Shown here: positions 33,586-43,305 of the stretch, one piece after another
Layout of the letters: every line of letters starts with the position of its first letter
Position numbering within the stretch: the first letter of the stretch is position 1
DNA from: UBA12202 sp002691725
GTDB lineage: Bacteria > Pseudomonadota > Alphaproteobacteria > Puniceispirillales > UBA1172
Assembly: GCA_965660675.1 (NCBI GenBank)
Contig: CBFIAU010000001.1
Coordinates: 186,001-250,000, forward strand
Direction of reading: 5' to 3'
DNA: 64,000 nt
Notes under the pieces: generated by a model
The model's input: only the letters and a program-made list of their open reading frames with translations
What the model was told of the DNA's origin: nothing
Database searches by the model: none
Translations under genes and position numbers: made by a program

Positions 33586-33644
33586 GGCAGGGGTGATATG
33601 CCCTAATCAGGGAATTAAGGCAGTAAGATTAAGCAAGGCAGCTG

Positions 33645-34265
33645 ATGACAGATAAAGATGAGGCGAGAGTTATTGATCTTAACCATACGCTAACATTGAA
33701 AGCGCAGGAAGCTATGCGCGATATCAAACGGCAGCATAAGATTCTGATCGAAAACAGCATGGCGAATCGTGATGCCATCTTACGGCTTTATCATGCTGAT
33801 CTGATCTTGCTTGCCGCCATTAGCCAAGATGATCTCACCTCGGCTATTGCCAGCCATTTGCCGGAAATCCTTGATGTAGCGGCGGCACGACTGTTGGTTA
33901 GCCCGGATAGTGGCTTTGCTGATCTAAGCCATGTTAGCGTCATAACGGCGGCTGAATTAAATAAACTCACATGTGATAACGGGATGTTTTTAGGGTCACT
34001 TAATACCGCCCAACAAGCGGTATGCGATATAGTCAATATAGCTCATCCCCAAAGTGTTGCCTTTGTTCGCCTGCCCGAAGACCTGCCCGGGATAACTGGC
34101 GCGGCGTTGCTTATGCTAGCTGGCAAAGAGACCAATAGCTTTACCGCTAGTCATGGAACAGATTTGCTCGAACAGCTAGTCATGAAAATTGCTGTCGCCT
34201 TATTGGCACGGCCCCAAACTAGCCCACAGCCCAGCACACAGCCCAGCCCACAGCGAAAATCATGA
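33645..34265 (+). CDS. DUF484 family protein
   Basis: A 206-residue GAF-like protein of the DUF484 family, commonly encoded directly before xerC in Proteobacteria, for example in E. coli and in alphaproteobacterial genomes. The N-terminal helix has RQHKILIENSMANRDAI. The C-terminal domain has a GAF-like pattern around SVAFVRLPEDLPG and GALLMLAGKE. Its function is unknown; the conserved position suggests a link to chromosome dimer resolution. The last residues SPQP-STQP-SPQR come from a 12-bp x3 repeat. It is coupled to xerC by ATGA. Confidence 0.85.
   Translation: MTDKDEARVIDLNHTLTLKAQEAMRDIKRQHKILIENSMANRDAILRLYHADLILLAAISQDDLTSAIASHLPEILDVAAARLLVSPDSGFADLSHVSVITAAELNKLTCDNGMFLGSLNTAQQAVCDIVNIAHPQSVAFVRLPEDLPGITGAALLMLAGKETNSFTASHGTDLLEQLVMKIAVALLARPQTSPQPSTQPSPQRKS
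34222..34256 (+). repeat. 12-bp x3 repeat at the end of the DUF484 gene
   Basis: AGCCCACAGCCC, AGCACACAGCCC and AGCCCACAGCG follow each other (34222-34256). They encode SPQP, STQP and SPQR near the C-terminus, just before the xerC start. Confidence 0.92.
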
Positions 34266-35155
34266 CGCTAACATCAGTTCTCAATATCTGGCTTGAATGG
34301 CTTGAACGGGAACGCCGGTCCTCACCAAAAACATGTGAGGCCTATGCCCGTGATGTCAAAGTCTGGTTGGGCTTTCTGGATGATAGATCATGCCCAATGG
34401 ATCAATTTGACCGCCATCATGCGCGTGCCTTTCTTGGCTTTTTATCGGATAAAAATATGGCGCCGACCAGCATTGCGCGGATGTTATCGTCCATAAGAAA
34501 CTATTATCGGTTTGCCATGCGAGAGCAATATGTCAGCAATATTGATCTTAGCCCCTTGAAAGCACCAAGAGCCAAAGCGCCGCTTCCTAAAAGCGTCGCC
34601 GCACCCGATATCAAAGATATGTTTCGCTGCATTAAAGAGCTTGGCCAGCCAGCATGGAAGGAGGCTAGAGATATCGCTGTTCTGACGTTGATCTATGGCA
34701 CTGGCTTGCGTATTTCTGAGGCCTTGAGCCTGACCCGTGGTGATGCGCCATTTGGTGACTGGCTACGGATTACTGGCAAGGGCGGCAAAATGCGTGATAT
34801 TCCGGTGCTGGATATTGTCCGCGCTACAACCGATCACTGGCTATCTTTATCGCCTGCTAGTGATGACCCGAAAGCCCCGCTTTTCATCGCTAACAGAGGT
34901 GGTGCCTTGCATCCTCGCGCGGTTCAGCGGCTTGTTGAAACCTTACGCTATCGACTAGGCCTGGATAATCATACCACGCCCCATGCATTGCGCCACGCCT
35001 TTGCCACGCATATGTTAGCAGGCGGCGGTGATTTGCGCGCTATTCAAGCATTATTAGGCCATGCCAGCCTGTCCACCACCCAGCGCTATACCCATGTCGA
35101 TGAGCAGGCATTAACCGATATTCACCGCGCCACCCATCCACGGGCTAAATCCTAA
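34262..35155 (+). CDS. xerC: Tyrosine recombinase XerC
   Basis: A 297-residue site-specific recombinase that resolves chromosome dimers at dif with XerD. Catalytic residues: Arg150 (GTGLRISEAL), Lys173, His241 and Arg244 (HALRHAFATHML), His267 (GHASLSTTQ) and nucleophile Tyr276 (RYTHV). The N-terminal SAM-like domain covers about 1-95. It overlaps DUF484 by ATGA, and no att site, integrase neighbour or phage gene is near, so this is the housekeeping enzyme rather than an integrase. Confidence 0.95.
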   Translation: MTLTSVLNIWLEWLERERRSSPKTCEAYARDVKVWLGFLDDRSCPMDQFDRHHARAFLGFLSDKNMAPTSIARMLSSIRNYYRFAMREQYVSNIDLSPLKAPRAKAPLPKSVAAPDIKDMFRCIKELGQPAWKEARDIAVLTLIYGTGLRISEALSLTRGDAPFGDWLRITGKGGKMRDIPVLDIVRATTDHWLSLSPASDDPKAPLFIANRGGALHPRAVQRLVETLRYRLGLDNHTTPHALRHAFATHMLAGGGDLRAIQALLGHASLSTTQRYTHVDEQALTDIHRATHPRAKS

Positions 35156-35181
35156 CCAGCCCTTTGATCAGTTTTATGTAT

Positions 35182-36597
35182 TCAGATATGGATAGCGCGG
35201 CCATCAACCGCTAGCGCGGCTTCTTTGACAGCTTCGTTCAGAGTCGGGTGACCATGACAGGTGCGGGCGATATCTTCGGATGAGGCGCCAAATGCCATCG
35301 CCGTTGAACATTCATGGATTAATGTTCCGGCATCATGGCCAATAATATGAACCCCCAAGACACGATCTGTTGCCGCATCTGCAAGGATTTTAACAAACCC
35401 TTCGTGATGACCTGTTGCCCGCGCCCGGCTATTTGCCATGAAAGGAAAAACCCCTTTATTATAACTTATTCCAGCGTCTTTCAGCTGCTCTTCGGTTTTC
35501 CCTAATGTCGCTATTTCGGGGTCAGTATAGACAATCCCCGGCACCAGATCATAATCAACATGGCCACTATGCCCTGCCATGATCTCGACCGCCGCGATAC
35601 CATCTTCTTCGGCTTTATGGGCGAGCATAGGGCCGGCAATAACATCACCGACAGCAAATATGCCGCTAACTGAGGTTTCAAAATCCTCATCAACATTTAT
35701 CCACCCACGGTCATCCAGCTCAACGCCGAGCTGGTCTAGCCCTAACCCATCCATATACGGGCGGCGGCCAATAGCAACCAAGACCACATCGGCGGTTAGC
35801 TTTTCGGTATCACCACCATCTGATGGAACAACATTTAGGACAACACCAGATTTATTCGCCTTAGCAGATGTCACAGCAGCATTAAGGCGAAAAGCAATAC
35901 CTTGTTTTTCCATGATTTTTTTGAACTTGCTGGCCAATTCAGCATCCATGCCAGGGAGAATTCGCGGCAAATATTCGACCACCTCAACCTCAGCCCCCAA
36001 GCGGCGCCATACGGTTGCCATTTCAAGCCCGATATAGCCGCCGCCTATGACTACCATGCGCTTAGGCACTTTCGCTAATGCTAGCGCACCAGTCGAAGAC
36101 ACAATCCGTTCCTCATCAATCGGAACATCTTTAAGCGGCTGAACAGCAGAGCCAGTAGCGATTAAAATACGCTCAGCAAGGAGCTGTTGCTGGTCACCCG
36201 ATGCAGAAGTAATGGTGATCGCGCCAGCGGCTGTGAGTTCTGCCTTGCCTTCAATATGGGTGATTTTATTTTTCCGCATCAGCATCTTAATCCCGCCAGT
36301 CAAGCCAGCAACCACCTTGTCCTTATTGGCCATCATCGCGGCCAGATCAAGCTTTGGCTTGCCTGCTGAAATGCCAAGATCAGCTAATCCACCTGACGCC
36401 AGTTCAGCATATTTCTCGGAGCTATTGAGCAAAGCCTTAGACGGGATACAGCCAATATTAAGGCAGGTTCCGCCGAGGGTTGAACGCATCTCAATAAGCG
36501 TCACTTGCATCCCTAATTGGGCGGCACGGATAGCCGCAACATAACCAGCAGGGCCGCCGCCGATAATGGCCAGTTCAGTTTTTTCTGCTTCACTCAT
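35182..36597 (-). CDS. lpdA: Dihydrolipoyl dehydrogenase (E3)
   Basis: A 471-residue flavoprotein that reoxidises dihydrolipoyl groups. FAD loop GGGPAGYVAA at 13-22, redox-active Cys45 and Cys50 in GGTCLNIGCIPSK, a second NAD loop GGGYIGLE, and the C-terminal catalytic CHGHPTLNEAV. It is third after sucA-sucB and 17 bp downstream of sucB, so it serves the 2-oxoglutarate complex and possibly others. xerC converges on it with 26 bp between. Confidence 0.97.
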   Translation of the reverse strand: MSEAEKTELAIIGGGPAGYVAAIRAAQLGMQVTLIEMRSTLGGTCLNIGCIPSKALLNSSEKYAELASGGLADLGISAGKPKLDLAAMMANKDKVVAGLTGGIKMLMRKNKITHIEGKAELTAAGAITITSASGDQQQLLAERILIATGSAVQPLKDVPIDEERIVSSTGALALAKVPKRMVVIGGGYIGLEMATVWRRLGAEVEVVEYLPRILPGMDAELASKFKKIMEKQGIAFRLNAAVTSAKANKSGVVLNVVPSDGGDTEKLTADVVLVAIGRRPYMDGLGLDQLGVELDDRGWINVDEDFETSVSGIFAVGDVIAGPMLAHKAEEDGIAAVEIMAGHSGHVDYDLVPGIVYTDPEIATLGKTEEQLKDAGISYNKGVFPFMANSRARATGHHEGFVKILADAATDRVLGVHIIGHDAGTLIHECSTAMAFGASSEDIARTCHGHPTLNEAVKEAALAVDGRAIHI

Positions 36598-36614
36598 GCT
36601 ATTCTCATTGCTTT

Positions 36615-37931
36615 CTAGAGGCCGATTAAGAGCCGCTTAGGGTCTTCGATCGATTCCTTGATACGAACCAAAAATGAAACCGCCTCACGCCCATCAATAA
36701 TGCGGTGATCATAGGATAAGGCGAGATACATCATTGGCTTAATGACAATGCTATCGCCATCTTTGCCAGAGACGACAACAGGCCGCTTTTGAATATTATG
36801 CATCCCTAAAATCCCGCTTTGTGGCGGGTTCAGAATAGGCGTTGATAACATCGATCCATAAATACCACCATTGGAAATGGTGAATGTCCCGTCAGACATA
36901 TCCGCCATGGTGATCTTGCCTTGACGAGCTTTCTCACCAAAGCTGTTAATTGTTGCTTCGGTTTCAGCAAAGCTCATCTGATCAGCCTCTTTTAGCACGG
37001 GCACAACCAGACCTTGCGGTGTTCCCACAGCTACCCCGATATTATAATAATTCTTATAGATGATATCAGTGCCGTGAATTTCCGCATTAACCGCCGGATA
37101 ATCTTTCAGCGCCTCAATCACCGCATGGACAAAAAAGCTCATAAAACCGAGCTTGACGCCATGGCGTTTCTCAAAACTGTCTTTATGTTCAGCGCGAATA
37201 TTGATCACTGCGCTCATATCCACCTCATTGAAGGTGGTCAGCATAGCCGCCGTATTCTGAGCATCTTTGAGACGCCGAGCAATGACTTGCCGCAATCGAG
37301 ACATAGGGACACGTTCTTCACGCGGATGATCAGCTCGTGGCTTAACCGGCGCCGGAGCAGGCGTTGATGCCAAAGGTGGTTTTGGTGGCGGTGGTGCTAA
37401 AGGTGATGTTGGCGGTGGTTTTGGCGTTGATACAGATGGAGACGCAATCGCCGCCAAAACATCAGCTTTCGTCAAGCGGCCATCTTTGCCAGTTGCTGTT
37501 ATGCTATTGGCATCAAGATGATTTTCATCAAGCAGGCGGCGAACTGCGGGCGATAGCGGCATAGCGCCAGATGTAGAGGCAGATGCAGCAGGTACTGGTG
37601 CAGGTGCTGGTTCAGGTGTTGCCGCCGCCGCAGGTGATTCTGATGCTGGTGCAGGTGTTTCTGATGCAGGTGCTGCTGATTTTTCCCCTTCTGCGCCTTC
37701 TTCAACGATAGCAAGAACAGCATTAGCCTCAATAGTTTCACCCTCACCCACGGACAGGCTGATAATCTTGCCGCTAACAGGTGATGGCACATCCAACGTC
37801 ACCTTATCGGTTTCCAGCTCAGCCAGATTTTCATCTTTACCAATATGCTCACCAACCGTCTTTGTCCAGCGTGAGACCGTGGCTTCTGTCACTGATTCGC
37901 CAAGTGTAGGAACCTTAATTTCCAAGCTCAT
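36615..37931 (-). CDS. sucB: 2-oxoglutarate dehydrogenase E2, dihydrolipoyl succinyltransferase
   Basis: A 438-residue core of the complex. A single lipoyl domain (about 1-76, lipoylated Lys43 in ETDKVTLD), an Ala/Pro/Ser-rich linker, the E1/E3-binding domain (about 127-162, LSPAVRRLLDENHLD), a second linker made of prolines (PPPPKPPLASTPAPAP), and the catalytic domain ending with YDHRIIDGREAV. The substrate, succinyl, is inferred from its position between sucA and lpdA. The linkers are low in complexity and coded by short repeats. Confidence 0.97.
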   Translation of the reverse strand: MSLEIKVPTLGESVTEATVSRWTKTVGEHIGKDENLAELETDKVTLDVPSPVSGKIISLSVGEGETIEANAVLAIVEEGAEGEKSAAPASETPAPASESPAAAATPEPAPAPVPAASASTSGAMPLSPAVRRLLDENHLDANSITATGKDGRLTKADVLAAIASPSVSTPKPPPTSPLAPPPPKPPLASTPAPAPVKPRADHPREERVPMSRLRQVIARRLKDAQNTAAMLTTFNEVDMSAVINIRAEHKDSFEKRHGVKLGFMSFFVHAVIEALKDYPAVNAEIHGTDIIYKNYYNIGVAVGTPQGLVVPVLKEADQMSFAETEATINSFGEKARQGKITMADMSDGTFTISNGGIYGSMLSTPILNPPQSGILGMHNIQKRPVVVSGKDGDSIVIKPMMYLALSYDHRIIDGREAVSFLVRIKESIEDPKRLLIGL

Positions 37932-37963
37932 GGATTTGCCTTTCTGATTGCTAACCTTAATTG

Positions 37964-40945
37964 TTATTCTGCGACAAAACGAACACCCATAGCATCCAGA
38001 TCAAGCGCATCATTTACTAGTTTCTGCTGTTCTTTTTGATGTCTGGACAGGCTACCTGTTGCTGGTGATGCCGCCGCATCACGGCCAACATATGCAGGTC
38101 GAGTATGCTTATTGCCTATGGTTAAAAGGAGTTTCTCAAGCCGTGGATCGATATAATCCCACGCCCCCATATTCATTGGCTCTTCCTGGCACCAGACAAT
38201 TTGCGCCTCAGGTGCCGCCGTAAAGACTCGTGTTAAAGGCCCTTTCGGAAATGGATAAAGCTGCTCCACCCGGACAATAGAGATGTCAGTAATGCCGCGC
38301 TTTTGTCTCTCATCAATCAGATCATAATAGACTTTACCTGAACAGAGAACGATGCGTTTTGGCGTTGCGCTGATCGTTTTATCGTGTTCTTCAATGACCC
38401 GATGAAATGATGAGCCTTCCAGAAAATCATCAATGCCAGACACGCAAGCCTTATGCCGAAGCAGCGATTTAGGCGTCATAACAATCAGCGGCTTACGGAA
38501 ATCACGCCGCACCTGACGTCTCAGGGCATGAAAATAATTGGCTGGCGTCGTGCAATTAACAACCTGCATATTATCTTCGGCACATAGTTGCAGATAGCGT
38601 TCCAGCCGTGCTGATGAATGTTCAGGGCCTTGCCCCTCATGACCATGCGGAAGCAACATCACCAGACCACTCATGCGGAGCCATTTGGCCTCACCTGATG
38701 AAATGAACTGATCAACAACAACCTGCGCGCCATTGGCAAAATCACCAAACTGCGCTTCCCACATCACCAGCGCATTCGGTTCAGCCTGACTAAATCCGTA
38801 ATCAAATCCAAGCACAGAAGCTTCTGATAATGGCGAGTCAATAACCTCAAATGTGGCTTGATCAGCGCTAATATGGTGGAGAGGCGTGTAGCGTTCATTA
38901 GTCTCTTGATCGACAAATACCGCATGCCGCTGTGAGAATGTTCCTCGGCATGAATCCTGCCCGGATAACCGCACCATATTGCCTTCAATCAAAAGCGTGC
39001 CAAAGGCCAGATGCTCAGCCGTCGCCCAGTCAATTTTTGCGCCTTCTGAGATAGCTTTTTCACGCGCCGCAATCACACGCTTCAGCTTGGAGTTAATGGT
39101 TAAGCCATCAGGTATTGTCGTCATCGCCTTGGCAACTTGGTCAATAGCATCTTCTGAAACCGAGGTTGAGCCGCGTCTATCATCACCATGCGCGGCACGA
39201 AGACCTGACCATTTGCCTTCTAACCAGTCTGCTTTATTGGGTTTGTAATTAGTGCCAGCCTCAAATTCTTCCTCTAGATGTGCGAGGTGATCATCAACAA
39301 TTTTCTGGGCTTCTTCTGCTGTCAGCTCACCTTCGGCAACCAGCTGGTCGGCATACATTTTTCGCGCGGATGGATGCGTGGCGATTTTCTGATACATCTT
39401 TGGCTGTGTGAACATCGGCTCATCGCCTTCATTGTGACCAAAGCGGCGATAACAAATCATATCAATAATGACATCAGTTTTAAACTTCTGCCTGAACTCT
39501 GTTGCGATTCGCGCGACATGCACCATCGCCTCAACATCATCGGTGTTTACATGAAAGATTGGTGACATCACCATCTTAGCAACATCTGTCGGATAAGGAG
39601 ATGAGCGAGAATATGACGGATCAGTCGTGAAACCAATCTGGTTATTGACAATAATATGCATGGTGCCGCCTGTGCGATAGCCGCGCAAAGCCGAAAAGGC
39701 GAAAGTTTCGGCGACAATACCCTGACCAGCAAACGCCGCATCACCATGAATGAGCAGCCCCATCACTTTACTGCCATCATTATCTTGCTGTTGTTTCTGC
39801 TTGGCGCGTGTGCGGCCAACAACAACCGGATTGACAACCTCAAGATGCGAGGGGTTGGCGTTAAGGGTCAGATGAACCTCTTTGTCATCAAAGCTGCGAT
39901 CTGATGAGGCGCCCATATGATATTTCACATCACCTGAACCGCCGACATCTTCGGGATTGGCAGGGTTGCCCAAAAACTCAGAAATAATGGCACGGAACGG
40001 CTTGCTAAGAACATTATGCAACACATTGAGCCGCCCCCGATGCGACATCCCAATGACAACCTCTTGCAAGTTTAATTGAGAGCCACGTTTAAGAATCTGT
40101 TCGAGTGCCGGGATAATCGCCTCACCCCCATCAAGACCGAAACGCTTTGTGCCTACATATTTCTTATGCAGAAATTGCTCAAAGTTTTCAGCCGAGACAA
40201 GGCGTTCATAAATAGTCTTCTTGCCAACGCTGGTGAACTCTGTGTGGTTACGAATAGCTTCCATACGCATTTGTATCCAGGATTTTTGTTCAGGGTCCTG
40301 AATATGCATGAACTCAACACCAATGGTGCCGCAATAGGTTTCTCTGACAATTTCAAGGATTTGCCGCAAGGTCGCGACTTCCAGCCCCAGCACATAATTA
40401 ATAAAAATGGGGCGATCCATATCAGCATCAGTAAAGCCGTAGGTTTCTGGATCAAGTTCAGGGTGATACGTCTTTTCAACCAGATTGAGAGGATCAAGCG
40501 AGGCTTGCAAATGACCGCGAATACGAAAGGCGCGGATCAGCATTATGGCCTTGATTGAATCAAGGGTCGCGGCGCGAATATCAATTGAAGTGACGGCAGA
40601 GGACAGATGGCCGTTGCTTTTATTTTCGCTGGCATCTGCGGCATTTATGACAGCGCTTGCGTCTAATCCGCTTGCGTCTAGTCCCCTTGCTTCTAATCCC
40701 CAAGATGGTCGGCGCTCAATTTCATCGTTTGAGCCGACTTCGGATAAACGGTTAAGACGTTCAAACCAGCGCGCCCATTCCTGATCAATGGCAAGCGGAT
40801 TCTGGCGCCATTTTTGTTGCAACTGAGCGATATAGACAGCATTTGTCCCTGACAAAAACTCCTGATCCGATTCTGAATAGACATTTGGATCGTGGCTTCT
40901 ATCTTGATCGCTATCCTGGTTCTTATTTTGGCTGGGGTCCTCCAT
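37964..40945 (-). CDS. sucA: 2-oxoglutarate dehydrogenase E1
   Basis: A 993-residue thiamine diphosphate-dependent decarboxylase. The N-terminus has SGTNAVYIAQLQQKW, then VEFMHIQDPEQKSWIQ, GMSHRGRLNVL, GDAAFAGQG and the TPP region, ending in VEQLYPFPKGPL. An N-terminal stretch (about residues 82-99) holds three GL(D/E)A(S/R) pentapeptides from a 15-bp repeat and is not part of the conserved core. It follows mdh by 36 bp; sucCD, often placed here in relatives, are not present. Confidence 0.97.
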   Translation of the reverse strand: MEDPSQNKNQDSDQDRSHDPNVYSESDQEFLSGTNAVYIAQLQQKWRQNPLAIDQEWARWFERLNRLSEVGSNDEIERRPSWGLEARGLDASGLDASAVINAADASENKSNGHLSSAVTSIDIRAATLDSIKAIMLIRAFRIRGHLQASLDPLNLVEKTYHPELDPETYGFTDADMDRPIFINYVLGLEVATLRQILEIVRETYCGTIGVEFMHIQDPEQKSWIQMRMEAIRNHTEFTSVGKKTIYERLVSAENFEQFLHKKYVGTKRFGLDGGEAIIPALEQILKRGSQLNLQEVVIGMSHRGRLNVLHNVLSKPFRAIISEFLGNPANPEDVGGSGDVKYHMGASSDRSFDDKEVHLTLNANPSHLEVVNPVVVGRTRAKQKQQQDNDGSKVMGLLIHGDAAFAGQGIVAETFAFSALRGYRTGGTMHIIVNNQIGFTTDPSYSRSSPYPTDVAKMVMSPIFHVNTDDVEAMVHVARIATEFRQKFKTDVIIDMICYRRFGHNEGDEPMFTQPKMYQKIATHPSARKMYADQLVAEGELTAEEAQKIVDDHLAHLEEEFEAGTNYKPNKADWLEGKWSGLRAAHGDDRRGSTSVSEDAIDQVAKAMTTIPDGLTINSKLKRVIAAREKAISEGAKIDWATAEHLAFGTLLIEGNMVRLSGQDSCRGTFSQRHAVFVDQETNERYTPLHHISADQATFEVIDSPLSEASVLGFDYGFSQAEPNALVMWEAQFGDFANGAQVVVDQFISSGEAKWLRMSGLVMLLPHGHEGQGPEHSSARLERYLQLCAEDNMQVVNCTTPANYFHALRRQVRRDFRKPLIVMTPKSLLRHKACVSGIDDFLEGSSFHRVIEEHDKTISATPKRIVLCSGKVYYDLIDERQKRGITDISIVRVEQLYPFPKGPLTRVFTAAPEAQIVWCQEEPMNMGAWDYIDPRLEKLLLTIGNKHTRPAYVGRDAAASPATGSLSRHQKEQQKLVNDALDLDAMGVRFVAE
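40656..40700 (-). repeat. 15-bp x3 in-frame repeat in sucA
   Basis: Three 15-bp units (40656-40670, 40671-40685, 40686-40700) of the type CTTGCGTCTAATCCG with three or fewer differences. On the coding strand they give GLEAR-GLDAS-GLDAS. Confidence 0.95.
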
Positions 40946-40981
40946 GGGGGTCCTCTAATGATGCTAGATTTTTCATATCAT

Positions 40982-41941
40982 TTATTTGTTTGCTCGGACG
41001 TTTTCAACGACTTCTACCAGTGACCGAACAGCGGCAACCGAATGATCAAACATCGTCTTTTCGTCATCATTAAGATCAATTTCAACGATTTTTTCAACAC
41101 CGCCAGCGCCCAGAACAACAGGGACGCCAACATATAATCCGTCTAATCCATAGGCGCCATCTACATAAGCCGCGCAAGGCAGAATTCGCTTTTTATCTTT
41201 GAGATAGGCTTCCGCCATATCAATGGCTGATGAGGCTGGCGCATAAAACGCTGACCCGGTTTTTAAGAGACCAACAATCTCAGCCCCGCCATCGCGCGTC
41301 CGCTGAACAATCTGATCAATCTTTGCCTGAGTGCTCCACCCCATCGCCACCAGATCAGGAACAGGGATACCAGCAACGGTTGAGTAACGTACCAACGGCA
41401 CCATGCTGTCGCCATGACCGCCAAGGACAAAGGCATTAACGTCTTCAACCGAAACCCCAAACTCCTCAGCCAGGAAATAACAGAAGCGCGCGCTATCAAG
41501 AACACCAGCCATGCCAACAACTTTTTCGGTGGGTAATCCAGATGCTTGTTGCAAGACGCCAACCATGGCATCAAGCGGGTTGGTAATGCAGATGACAAAA
41601 GCATTTGGACAATGCGCCTTAATCCCGGCGCCAACCTGTTCCATGACGCCGGTATTGATGCCAACTAAATCATCACGGCTCATGCCTGGCTTGCGGGCGA
41701 CACCAGCGGTCACAATAATCACATCCGCACCAGCTAGATCAGCGTAATCCTGACTGCCTGTGATATTTGCATTAAATCCTTCAACCGGGCTGGCCTCAAC
41801 CAAATCAAGGGCTTTGCCTTGTGGGATGCCTTCCATAATATCGAATAAAACGATATCACCCAATTCTTTGATACCAGCCAATAAGGCAAGCGTTCCGCCA
41901 ATATTACCAGCCCCAATAAGACCAATCTTATGCCTTGCCAT
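40982..41941 (-). CDS. mdh: Malate dehydrogenase
   Basis: A 319-residue LDH-like malate dehydrogenase (NAD). GLIGAGNIGG at 7-16, substrate arginines Arg83 and Arg89 in VARKPGMSRDDL, Arg152, and catalytic His176 in GGHGDSMVP. Arg83 (not Gln) marks malate specificity. The start at 41941 gives MARHKIGLIG; the longer frame to 41977 lacks support. It is the first gene of mdh-sucA-sucB-lpdA, which links three TCA-cycle steps. Confidence 0.97.
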   Translation of the reverse strand: MARHKIGLIGAGNIGGTLALLAGIKELGDIVLFDIMEGIPQGKALDLVEASPVEGFNANITGSQDYADLAGADVIIVTAGVARKPGMSRDDLVGINTGVMEQVGAGIKAHCPNAFVICITNPLDAMVGVLQQASGLPTEKVVGMAGVLDSARFCYFLAEEFGVSVEDVNAFVLGGHGDSMVPLVRYSTVAGIPVPDLVAMGWSTQAKIDQIVQRTRDGGAEIVGLLKTGSAFYAPASSAIDMAEAYLKDKKRILPCAAYVDGAYGLDGLYVGVPVVLGAGGVEKIVEIDLNDDEKTMFDHSVAAVRSLVEVVENVRANK

Positions 41942-42026
41942 GAAACCCCCTTCGTGTAATCGTCCCCCGCATATCAAAACTGCTTCTGGAAACCGATTAC
42001 TCTTTCACAACTTTTTGAAAAACTGA

Positions 42027-42041
42027 TGCAGATGATCTGCA
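42027..42041. promoter_or_regulatory. 15-bp inverted repeat upstream of mdh
   Basis: TGCAGAT-G-ATCTGCA is a perfect palindrome around one central base, 85 bp before the mdh ATG. It could be an operator for the TCA operon, or the stem of a weak terminator for zapE, since T-rich sequence follows on the minus strand. The remaining gap 41942-42148 shows no gene. Confidence 0.4.
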
Positions 42042-42148
42042 CCATCTCTCAGATAACAATAGTCAATCCTCTTATGATACGCAACAAAAACACAACACCA
42101 TCACTTATATATCTTGCCCATGGACACTTTTGATTAGGCAAACGCCTG

Positions 42149-43228
42149 TCATTTGGTATGGGCAAGTCTTGTCATTTCTGTCAGCCGTGAAACCGTTCGC
42201 GGAAACTCCCCTTGCCATTGGCTGCCCTGATAGAGCTGATCGATATCACTAGCCGCCGACGCAATCAAAAACCGCTTACGGTCATAAAACGCATCGACAA
42301 GCCATATCAATCGCCGCGTCTCATTCTGCAACGCATCTGAAAGCGGCGGAATATTTGTGATCAATAATCCGGCAAAGCGTTCCGCCAGCACCAAATAATC
42401 AGCCGCCGCCAGAGGCACCCCGCAAATATCGTCAAAGCTGATCATGCCAATCCCGTTTGCCGCATCAGGGATGATAATCTCACGGCCAGCAATCATCACC
42501 GTCAACGGCTGCCGATTAGCGCCGCCTGTGAGCTGCTCCATCGCCGTTGCCATGGCCGCTTCGGCATCACCATCAAGCGGGAAATACCATCCCGGCATGG
42601 CTTTCAGCAGACGGTGCCGCCAATCTGTCTTGCCGCCAATCTCAATCACTTCATTATAGGTTTTGAGCGCCTCGATAAATGGCAAAAACCGCTCACGTTG
42701 CAGGCCATCAAGATAGAGATCATCAGGATGCCGGTTTGACGTCACCACCAACACCCCACCGCCGCGCATATAGCCATCCATGACCCGTGCAATGATCATC
42801 GCATCGGCGATATCCCGGACTTCCATTTCATCAAAACAGACAACATCCGCGCCTTTGGTTATCTGCGCCATTACCTGCCCTGTCGGATCAGATTTGCCTT
42901 GCGCCCGTTGTTTGTGAACAATGGCGTGAATAGCTGTCATGAAATCATGAAAATGAAATCGGCAAACATCAATATCTTTATGTGTATTGGCGTGGCCAAC
43001 AAACATATCCATCAGCATGGATTTTCCGCGGCCAACACCGCCCCATAGATAAAGCCCTTTAATGGCTGATTTTTTACGGCCGAATCCGAAAAAGCTGGTT
43101 TGCCTTGCCGCTGTGAGAGTATCAAGCAGGTGATCCAAGCGCTCGGCTATCTCGCGCTGTGCCTTATCTTCGGTCAGGGTTCCGCTGCTGATGCGGTGAG
43201 CTAAATCATCGGATAGTAATGCAGTCAT
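42149..43228 (-). CDS. zapE: Cell division protein ZapE (AFG1-like ATPase)
   Basis: A 359-residue AAA-type ATPase. LYLWGGVGRGKSMLMD at 59-74 is the Walker A region, CRFHFHDFM follows, and VCFDEMEVRDIADAMI holds Walker B. ZapE modulates the FtsZ ring in E. coli; the mitochondrial relative Afg1 aids quality control of respiratory complexes. Its place between the TCA operon and succinate dehydrogenase is common in Alphaproteobacteria. It is divergent from an unknown gene across 143 bp that contains a CtrA-type box. Confidence 0.93.
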   Translation of the reverse strand: MTALLSDDLAHRISSGTLTEDKAQREIAERLDHLLDTLTAARQTSFFGFGRKKSAIKGLYLWGGVGRGKSMLMDMFVGHANTHKDIDVCRFHFHDFMTAIHAIVHKQRAQGKSDPTGQVMAQITKGADVVCFDEMEVRDIADAMIIARVMDGYMRGGGVLVVTSNRHPDDLYLDGLQRERFLPFIEALKTYNEVIEIGGKTDWRHRLLKAMPGWYFPLDGDAEAAMATAMEQLTGGANRQPLTVMIAGREIIIPDAANGIGMISFDDICGVPLAAADYLVLAERFAGLLITNIPPLSDALQNETRRLIWLVDAFYDRKRFLIASAASDIDQLYQGSQWQGEFPRTVSRLTEMTRLAHTK

Positions 43229-43305
43229 ACGCTAGTTCTAAATCACCGCCGAAGGTTTGACAATCATGATCCCGATTTAGGCGCATTAGAAAAAAATTAC
43301 ATAAA

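Noticed and set aside
34262..35155. Tyrosine recombinase considered as an integrase of a mobile element
   Set aside because: Conserved DUF484-xerC pair, normal XerC length and motifs, no direct repeats or tRNA attachment site beside it.
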